Origin: Spirogloea muscicola
Lineage: Eukaryota; Streptophyta; Zygnematophyceae; Spirogloeales; Spirogloeaceae
Assembly: GCA_009602725.1 (NCBI GenBank)
Contig: WELB01000320.1
Location: forward strand, 9,617 to 70,080
Length of the DNA stretch: 60,464 nucleotides
Direction: 5' to 3'
Shown here: positions 51,779-60,464 of the stretch, piece after piece
How positions within the stretch are numbered: the first letter of the stretch is position 1
How the letters are laid out: every line of letters starts with the position of its first letter
The notes under the pieces: generated by a model
Told to the model about the DNA's origin: nothing
Database searches by the model: none
Seen by the model: the letters and a program-made list of their open reading frames with translations, nothing else
Translations under genes and position numbers: made by a program

Positions 51779-54700
51779 TCATTGAGAGAGGCCCAGCGTG
51801 ACCTTGATGTTCATTGCCGCTAGTTCTGCACCGAGGTACCGGAAGACATACGGTATTGCCACACGCTCAATGCTGCGCTTACTCTTGCACAAATTGCACA
51901 CAACAGTCCGGCCCTTGGCTGCGCCCAGCGCAGCGCCGCTGCCGGCCATGTCCCGCGCCGCCGGCTGGAGCGTCGGCGACAGCAGGCTCCCGCAGGCGGC
52001 GCAGACGTCCGCAATGTGGTAGTCCGAGCAAGTGTGCAGGCGGTCGTGTAGCAGGTACGCTGCGCCGTGTGACAGCAGCGAGTCCCGCTCCATCTCCCCG
52101 AAGCGGATGCCGCCCCCGAACTTGCGCCCCTTGACCGGCTGCTGCGTCAGCTGATTCACAGGCCCTGTGGACCTCACCTGCTCGAGAAGCTCACAAGTGG
52201 GCTCTGGTCAAGCCAGAGCCAAGAAAATGGCTAGCAGACTTGGTCAAGCTAATGCTCCACTAGTTGTGTATACCCCTTAAACTGGCCCATGGTAATCTAC
52301 ATCATGATACACAGTTTATGCAGTCATTGGTCGCCTATGACCCAGCAGCATTGAGGCTGATAGCACTGAGTATTTGAGGCTGATGAGCATCATTACTGTC
52401 ACCAATTACAGCTTACCTGGAACTTGTCAGACACCATGTGCCGTAGACGCTGGTAGTAGACGACGCCGATGTAGATCTCGCATGTGAGCTCCGTACCCAG
52501 CACGCCGCTGCACATCACCTCTGTGCCGTGGCGGCTGAAGCCCTTCTCCACGAGCTTTCTGCCAGCAATCTCCATCACCGATGACCTGCCCTTCCCCCCT
52601 CATCCTCGTCATCACCAGTGTCGTGCTCGCTGGGCACCCGTTCGACAGACTCCTGCTTTGACTTGAAGACCGAAGTGTTTGCTCCAATGCCTTTTACCAG
52701 ACAGCCCCGAAATGGCGTGGCATCCACAAACTGGCCGTGCAAAGCTCCAGCCTGTAACAGCGCTCAGGATTTTAGCAAGCAAAGCATTAGCTGGGCCCAG
52801 ACATAAGAACGACTTGTTCCTAACAGAGCTAAAAAACTTGGTGTAACATGCATAGCTGACTGTGTGAAGTTCTAGACCAGGATGCTCTGGTATTGCAATT
52901 GACTTTATCTCATGGACAGGTGAACATTCTTATAACAAGATCCCCAATACGCTTTTCGAACCCCAGTCCCCTTTCTTCTTTTTCCTTGGTGTGAGCAGCC
53001 GATGTCAGAGAGGATAAGGGCAAAGGGTCGGACCTTGGCAGCCATGGACTCAACGAGCATGCCGATGGTCATCCGCGAGGGAAAGGCATGAGGATTGATG
53101 ATGATGTCGGGCCGCATGCCCGTCACTACGGAGAAGGGCATGTCCACGTCCGGCCAGAGCTGTGACAGGACGCCCTTCTGCCCGTGACGGCTGCTGAACT
53201 TGTCGCCGATGACCGGGTTCCTTCCATGCCGCATGCGGATAGCAACCTGCAGTTACCATGGTGCATAATGTGAGTATGTTGTTACATGCGATCAATTATC
53301 TCTGTGCAGTAGCCCTCCATGAACAACCTCTGTGCCTTCTGTCAACTAGTAGCAATTCTTGTGTCCTCGTGAGGTAATACACTCAAAGACTAACCAAGTT
53401 GAGAATCATTGCCCCATCGTTTCAGTCCAAAGAAAAAGCTATGTCACCTTCTGTAGCGCGTCCTTGCCATTCCCAACCAGAGTCACCTTGTCCACGACAG
53501 CATTCTCAGTTCCCTTGAGCTTGGTCACCTTAGCCACTCCGCTAAGAGCGTTCAAAACGCTGCAATACGGAGAGTCCTCCTTCAGAGTCTGCATAGATGC
53601 AGCCACAAGACGTGAGGCCGTATCCTTTCTTCCTCACAGTGCTTGGGCATGGCGTTTCTTCTCTTGCAAAGTCTTTCTCGATATCAAATGTTTTATTTCA
53701 TGTATATAGACAATGTGTATGACCACAAACAAACCTGGCCAATATGCGGAAGGCCATCAGCATCCACGGTCTTGCTGAGAGTTGCTGGATTAGCACCAAC
53801 CACCCTCTCCTTGGTTCCCATTGGTCTTTTAAAGATCTCAGTAATGCCCTCGCCCTTTTTCCGACTCTCACCAAGGTCGATCTCCGTTGTCTGTATATGT
53901 GGAACAAGAGTATAGGCTGGGTCAAAGCATTTCAATAAAAGTCCGCTAAGTGCTTTTCAACCAACTTGCCTTCAACTTGGAATCTCAATCGGTGCCCAAA
54001 TTTCAGCTACCTTGTACAGTTGGCCGTGTGCAAAGCCGCGCTCCATTGAAGACTTGTTGATGATCATGGCATCCTCCATGTCGTACCTGAAGTCCGCCAA
54101 TGGCATGAACCCCAACAATCACGACACGGCCTTATCATCCATGCAGTCAGTGAAGCAATCAACCATGGCCTCAGCAAACTCCCTTTCAGAAGCTGTGATC
54201 TAAGATGCAATTGCTGCAGTTATTCAATTAGAGCTTAAGCTCACCCAGTGTATGCCAGGACAGCCACAACCGCATTGGTGCCAGTAGGGAAGTCATCCAT
54301 GTGGTACTGCTCCCAGGCGCCTGTCCTCGCAAGGGGTGTCTGAGGAGTCTGCAAGTAAACAGTGGAGTAACAGAACAAAACAGCTCAACTCCTGTCCGAA
54401 ACCGCATGACTACAAAGACTGTTGCATATCCAAATATACTATGGCTGAATTTGGCAGTTCTCCAATCCAGATTTTCAACAAGGAGGACACCCTCATGCTG
54501 CTTCTACTTGAAAATAAGCTTGAAAAGCAGGGAGGATGGCTGACTTGCAGTCGGTATAATTTGTTGTCGTCCCTGTAAGGGAAGGGCTTGCAAAGGCATG
54601 CCCATCGTCTGCTTTCCCACCTGCCAGCGCCCACTTCCAAAAGTGTGTCAAATATCTATATATTCTCATGACATGCACTACACGATTGACATGCTGAGAC

Positions 54701-57700
54701 CTCTCTCAGCAGATTCTGTAGCACACATTGTAATACACAGGTTTGCAAGAGCTCGCCAGAAGCGGAGTGGCTGGCTGATGGACCTGGCATTGGAACATGT
54801 TTCGTGGTGACTGGTTGAAGTCCGACCACGGTGTGAGGTTGGCGACCACGCTGAGCATGGCAATGGGGCTGAGCTCCTCGTGCGAGGCCCGGAGCTCCCC
54901 ACCTTCCCAGCGAGCGGGCGCCTTGTTGTCTGAGCCGTCCGGGCACCTCACATCCATGTACACCTGCAGTCATCAAGCAGCCACTTGCAAGAGAAACTGG
55001 ATTATGTCGTTAAAAGGGGGAAAGCTTTGTAAGTGATTGTATCCATATTGCCACAGACGTTGAGAGTCAGGGCAAAGTCCATGGCATTTAAGTTAGTCAA
55101 AGACCCTACTCAATCATAATAGCACCTACACAATGGCCTCTGATAGCGTGATTGTCCTCTGTGAAGGCCTACCTGCTCCAGCGGCCCAATCAATTCTGTG
55201 GGGGCCTGCTCGTCAGCCGCGTTGGATAGCTGCCTGACGGGCCGTGACATCCGGCCCTGCGTCAGGAATAGGAACAGACCCGGGAAGGTCCCCATGTGCG
55301 TAAATGGCACATAACCAATCTCCAAGTCAGGAGGGATCTGCAAAAGCAACAGCCGATGATCTGCAATCACTCATAAGCTTGATAATTGCTGATTGACATC
55401 TTGATGACACGCTCCTCCACATTGCTTAGGCTTGAGGATCTTCACACCAATGACAGATCTCAATATCAACATGCGCGATACCACCATCTTGCTATTTCAC
55501 CCAACAGAAGCCACTGGAGATTCAAGTGCAGATTTCACAAACTCGAATAGCTAATCCAAGTCCAAATTCCTAGCTGCAGCAAGGTTGCTGCAGGATAAGA
55601 GGATGGAGCGCACCCCAAAATCTGGCTTGACCTTGAGCGTCCGGAGGTGACAGCTGCGGCCGCATTTGAGGTCGGCATGTAGCCAATAATGCAGCCGTCC
55701 AGCAGGACTGTGAGCCACTTGGGTGGAGCCTGTGGCGGCAGGCCGGACGCTGTGGGCTGCATGCCGAGGGCCGACATCACACGCAGGATGGCCCGCTGGA
55801 GCTGCTCAGCCACCTTTGGCACGCCGGACCTGTTGAGGTCGGTAGTGACCTCTTTATGGACCGCAAGCAAATGGACAAGGTGAGCAGGAAATCCACAACG
55901 GCTTTTGCAACTCTCTATTGAAGATTGCTTGTAACAGAGTCATGTAGTCTGTATACTTCAAGTGAAGGCACAGTACTATCTGCTATCCTTGCAGTCATTG
56001 ATAAGGACAATTGCAATACTGATTGCAGAGCACCATGTGCTGAGGAGAGTTGTACTAGGCACTACCAGTCAGAAATGGTACACTGACGGATAACGATACA
56101 AGCCACTACGCTACTAGGTGGCAAAATTGACTAGAGATCCCACTTACGGCAATTCATGGTGAGGTGATTGAGAAGCCCGCACGGAGACCCATCCGGAGTG
56201 TGCACGGGGCACATGAAGCCCCAGGACCTGACGGCCAGGCGCAGAAGGACCTCAAGTTCATCAGCTAATGATTGGAAATACTAATATGGGTCCTGCAGTG
56301 CTTAATGAGAATTACGTGATGCCTACTGATCTACAGACGCTTACTCTGGCAGAAGCTTCCGGACACTTGTAGTCCTCTGGGTGGCAAAGAACGCGCCTCG
56401 GTGCACAGAGCGGAAATGAGAAAGGTACCGCAGGTAATTCAGCTTCTCGGCAACAATCGTGAAGCCTGTGGCCTGCAGATAACAGCTGTGTGTAAGCAAT
56501 GTAGTATGACGTGATACTCTGGGTCAGACGATCAGGCGCAAGTAACCCCCGTATCACCATGTTGAACATTGGGCAGAAAGCAAGCTTGAATGAAATGTGA
56601 GGCAAAGATGCTGCATGCAAGCATACTGCCATGAAGACCTGATCCCTACTAGCAACACCTTCTTGTGCATATGGTGTTTCTTTAGTTATTTGTCAAATTT
56701 AAGAACCTGCTGCAGGTCCAGGCCAGTCCTGCTGTTGACATTGCCGGTGTTGAGCAGGTATGTGACCATCTGCCCAATGTTGGAGTCCACCTTGTCCATG
56801 GTCCTCTTCAGATAATTGCCTGAATGATGTGCAGATGAAACGCCGTCAGCCTCTATCTGGGCCTCTACCAGAACTCTAGGTTATGATAGACCAACTCTAG
56901 CGAGTTCCAACACTGGGAATGGCATGTGCACGAGCACTTATGGTTCTCTCTTGCAGAGCAGGTGCATGACGCACTATCTCTGAGGTTGACTTGCGCCGGC
57001 CTCTCTTTGACGTCCTTCTGTATCAGCACCTGCACCTTGACCAGCCACTCCTGAAGCCTCTCCTGTTTCGCAGATCAAGTATATTAGGCAATCATAAGCC
57101 TTTATCCTAACCCACATGAAAGCTAGGCATGAAAGCTGCAACCCACGAAAGCGACTTCAATTTGCTGGCTTTATAGTTATGAGATGCAAATGAGATGAAT
57201 ATCATGCAGAGCACTTGAGCTGTGCATAAGGATACTATCAAAGTAACATGCAGGCTTGACATATAAGGCCACATATCCTGTCTATGTAACAGAAGCCGAC
57301 CTTGATGAAGATGTTGAGCAGCGCCCCGGCAGTCAATAGGTCGTGGTGTTGCAGTGTGTCAGGGCTGTCCTCCTGGGCCATGCCATCGACAAATGCGTAC
57401 AGCTTCTGGAGCATGAATCTGCGGGTCTCATAACAAGTACAGTCGCGACTCTCATGTCACTGATTTCTGCTGATTTCGAAGGTCCAGCATCTTAAAGGAG
57501 GTCAGCCTTTACACAGCCTTTGACAGCTCAACCCTACAAAATGACTTTTAAATGCATTTGATCAACGAGCAACAGGCAGCCCAGAAGTAAAGGGCAGCAA
57601 GAATACCGTGTCCTGTGGCGAATAAAGTTTGTAACTTAGAGGTATCTTAACCCTGGCTCATCCAGTTGTGGATCAACACCAGTACCAAGGAAACCAGGGC

Positions 57701-60464
57701 CATGTGTCTGCTTTGGACTCAAATTGCAGGCAGAGAAGGCTGGCAAGAGAAACTTGCATGATACTGCAGGTGCACTCACATGAGGAGGTTGAACTTGTCG
57801 CTGGGCTTCTCAAGGTGCACGAGCACGCATTGGCGCAGGACCTTGTCACCAACCTGCCAACAGACCAGCCGGTTATGGAGGTGGCTACCAGACCACAGAC
57901 TCGGATAAAGATGATGTTGTCAATATCCTAGTGAGTAGTGGGTATCCACTACTCAGTAAGTCAATAGTGAATGCCTCATCCTTATCTCAGCACTGGGCTT
58001 CCAGGCCCCTCTTTTGGGCAGAATGTTTAAAATTTGAGCACACTCAGCCAATATCTTTGTTTCACGGTGAATTGAATACAAGCAGTGAAGTTGTTACCAT
58101 AGAGTCTGGACCATAGAGACTGCCTCAAGCAGCTAGTGGCTCCTAAGGTGGCTCACCCAGGCATCCGACCGCCGTGCTGGCACATCAAGGATGGAGCGAA
58201 ACTTCTCGCCTGCCACGAGCGAGTCCATGCTTTGTTGGTGAGCTCTCATACAATGACAAAGAACAGCTGCCGTAAGCTCGCACAATCTTTCCCCCAGAGG
58301 CTGTGAGCACCGAGCACTGCTCCACATTGCATTGGCATGTCAAATTGGAATAAAATATTATTGACTTTAACGCCAGCGTTGCAGCCATTAGGCTGATCTT
58401 TATTAAGCGCTGCAACACGCCTTATCTTTCAGATGACTAACCAAGGTAGGCAAGGCACTGTGTGCGCGTGAAGAGGTTGAGCACACGTGCTTGCTGGAGT
58501 GCCACGAGCGCGCGGTCGCGGACAAAGTGCGTGCCGACGCCGCTGGCTCCGTCGTCCGCCGGCGCGACAGCCGTCAGCCGCTGGTAGATCTCGTGGTCAC
58601 TGACCTCGGCCAGCGCCTGGGCCAGCTTGAGACCGGGAGTGCCTTGCGATGATGTCAAGGCAGGCATTGGTTGCTCAGCCACTGCAACGATAGATCCCGC
58701 AAGAGTAGCGAGCTAAAGCGAGACTGCATCGGACAGAGCGCAGAGCTGCAAGTCAGAGCCTCACCTTGAGGATGATGCCGACTGGGATGAAGAACTCGTT
58801 TTTCCGCAGCCTGCACAGAGCACGCTCATGCATAACTGTCAAGCAGTCCGCCCACTGAACGATATGTTGCCTGAAGACCCAAATCAAGAGGTTGCAACAT
58901 GCGCTTCTCTATCAAGCTTAGACATGCCCATATACACGTCAGAGATGTCAGACAACATCTCTGTGGGGGTTTGGGAGGGGTGGCAGGGGCGTGCATCGCA
59001 CGAAAAGTTGAGGTTGGCGCTGCCGTCGGCGAGGTAGATGACGCGGTTGGTCACGGCTGACTGGTCCGGCCGCACGCATCTGCAGCAGGCGGAAATGGAG
59101 GTGCCGCAGACTGGCCCCTGTCAGAGTTAATCCTGGCCTAAATTGCTGAACGTTAAGCCTGCTGAGAGCTTAATTGCTGAAGGCCTTCTGCAGGTTCTGT
59201 GGTATTTTATTAATCTATCTCACTAATCGTGCAGCTCGGACTGGACAGTGACCTCTATCAAAAGGCCTGATTTCTAGTCACCAAGTCGAGCTGATATGTG
59301 AGGGTCAGTCGAGGCGGCGGAGCAAGACAGCGACAAGGGTGTGTGCTGGCCGACCGGATCTGGACGGCCTTGTCTGTGTAGCCGAGGCCCTTGCGCAGGA
59401 AGGAGCTGCGAGCCACCGCCATTGCCTGAAGCAGCCAAGCAGCATGCATTCTCAATTTAGTCTCACATCAGCCGCCAACTACGGTGCTGAAGCCCGGGAG
59501 GTATATATTATCAAGTTCTACGTCGATCTGGACATAAGGATAAGGATCAGTGGGGTTGACGACTCAGCTCACATAGTTCGCCTTGGGAAGGATGAGCAGG
59601 CGCACGACGCGCTCAATGCCATTGCAGATGAAGTAGCTGCGAGGCAGGGGATGTAGACATGCGCACGGCTGCCCACAATCAGATGGGCAGTGCATGTACA
59701 GCCTGCGCACTGAGCCGCCGCAAAATTGGAGCAAGCGCGCAGCGGCAGCATGGAGAGACGCACCCTCCAGCCTCGTGCGCCTCCTCCTTGCGAGCCACAA
59801 GCTCAGCCTGCTTCAGGTTGCGGAGGTGGCAGAGGCTCGACTGCGCCGCCGCCGCGCTACCGTGACGTTCAGTGGCTGCCCTCTTGGAGATGAAGTATTG
59901 TAGTCAGAAGCATCTATTGGAATAGGAAACCCTTGACAATGAAACCTCCCTTGAGAGGGGACAGAATGTTTCTGAGAATACTCTTGACATTCTGGCTTTC
60001 ATCTTTTCTTCTGAGCTCTTATATCCTCAGGTAGGACTCAGGCGAGCACTTCATTCAATCACAGACCGCCGAGAGGTTCTCGCTGCCGGCGGACGGGCGC
60101 CAAGAAGGAATGGCAGCCCTTTTCTTAAATCTTCAACCCTTAAACCCTTGCCCGAGTTCCTCGAGTCGCAGCCCTGGACCTCGGTCCTAGAACTTGGGTC
60201 ACCGTCAACTTTGAGCGAATGCCGTCTATTTGAGGGCTGACTACCTTGACCATGATGGGGAGGCGGCCGAAGCTCAGGCTGTGGCGCACGACGGGCCCCT
60301 CGTCACCGAGCCGCGCGTTAACGTCCGCCCGCAGCTCGCCTCGGTACGTCAGGCCCGCTTCGCGGCACTGCGGCGGCGGCGACTGCGGAGGGGTAAGTGG
60401 CAATGGAGTGAGCGGCGGCGTCGGCGGCGGCGGCGGCGGCGGCGGAGGCGGCGGCGGCGGCGGA
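51779..60464 (-). CDS. RPA2: DNA-directed RNA polymerase I subunit 2 (5' end beyond window)
   Basis: The second-largest catalytic subunit of RNA polymerase I, which transcribes 35S-type rRNA in the nucleolus. 25 exons can be placed: 60464-60245 (partial), 59840-59764, 59636-59573, 59425-59355, 59079-59002, 58810-58765, 58616-58442, 58209-58157, 57853-57780, 57418-57301, 57062-56975, 56819-56707, 56472-56345, 56227-56148, 55851-55632, 55337-55173, 54963-54784, 54620-54545, 54348-54245, 54086-54011, 53890-53735, 53588-53448, 53246-53034, 52751-52417, 52177-51779. Hallmarks: GGYF(I)[120 protein letters not shown], a terminal CxxC...CxxC zinc site. [25 protein letters not shown] and [10 protein letters not shown]-type ends point to Pol I, not II or III. 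Three exons have apparent 1-nt indels. Confidence 0.93.
60405..60464. repeat. GGC/GGA triplet repeat at the window edge
   Basis: About 60 bases of (CGG)n with a GGA interruption. On the RPA2 strand it would read as poly-Ala or poly-Pro depending on frame. It lies just upstream of the first recognisable RPA2 exon sequence and may be coding N-terminal low complexity or 5' UTR. Confidence 0.7.

Noticed and set aside
51779-60464. Assignment of the polymerase gene to Pol II, Pol III or a plant Pol IV/V second subunit
   Set aside because: WPDVDMPF, the [17 protein letters not shown] run and the C-terminal spacing of the zinc site fit the Pol I subunit; Pol II and III versions differ at these places.
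1-60464. CRISPR arrays, rRNA or tRNA genes
   Set aside because: I saw no regularly spaced short repeats with unique spacers and no cloverleaf or rRNA-like sequence; the short repeats present are retroelement tails.

Overview
The window looks like nuclear DNA of a green-lineage eukaryote, most likely a green alga. The evidence is a plant-type LRR receptor-like kinase with an LRRNT cap, one leucine-rich repeat per about 72-nt exon, one membrane span and an IRAK/Pelle-type kinase. There is also an intron-dense housekeeping gene (RNA polymerase I second-largest subunit), Ty1/copia and Ty3/gypsy elements, and a large set of non-LTR retrotransposons that encode a C-terminal restriction-enzyme-like endonuclease. 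I cannot fix the species. I saw no rRNA, tRNA, CRISPR array or bacterial-style operon.

Layout. 1-5007 (minus): a 3' fragment of non-LTR family A joined to an inverted, internally duplicated, partial copy of the LRR gene. 5008-6272: first copy of a 1.3-kb composite repeat, found again at 47236-48566. 6272-11275: inverted 3'-tail arms and an apparently intact 1317-codon non-LTR element (family B). 12538-17290: a decayed Ty3/gypsy element without an RT core, cut into by a family A copy (17290-18860). 18870-25889: mostly fragments of non-LTR families A, C and D, with a solo copia LTR that carries a 187-bp-arm palindrome. 26069-32034: a nearly complete Ty1/copia element on the minus strand, with a half-tRNA-type primer site and two non-LTR copies nested in its 5' LTR. 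32200-35560: a field of non-LTR 3' ends. 35746-46616 (plus): the LRR receptor-like kinase, with an internal 2.17-kb tandem duplication. 47236-50132: second composite repeat and a 5'-truncated family C element. 51779-60464 (minus): RPA2, running off the right edge.

How the parts relate. The non-LTR families have divergent ORFs but end in a similar 3' module: a short stem-loop (GGGCTGG...CCAGCCC type), then a tail ending in TTTCTTC-like repeats. Very short insertions consisting of little more than this module carry target-site duplications, which suggests that the element machinery recognises it. These tails make up much of the intergenic DNA.

Sequence quality or decay. Several conserved frames (RPA2, the RLK, copia gag-pol) are broken by one- or two-base indels, mostly in homopolymers, while a 4-kb GC-rich retroelement ORF is open. 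Either uncorrected sequencing errors or recent decay could explain this, so protein calls across those points are provisional.
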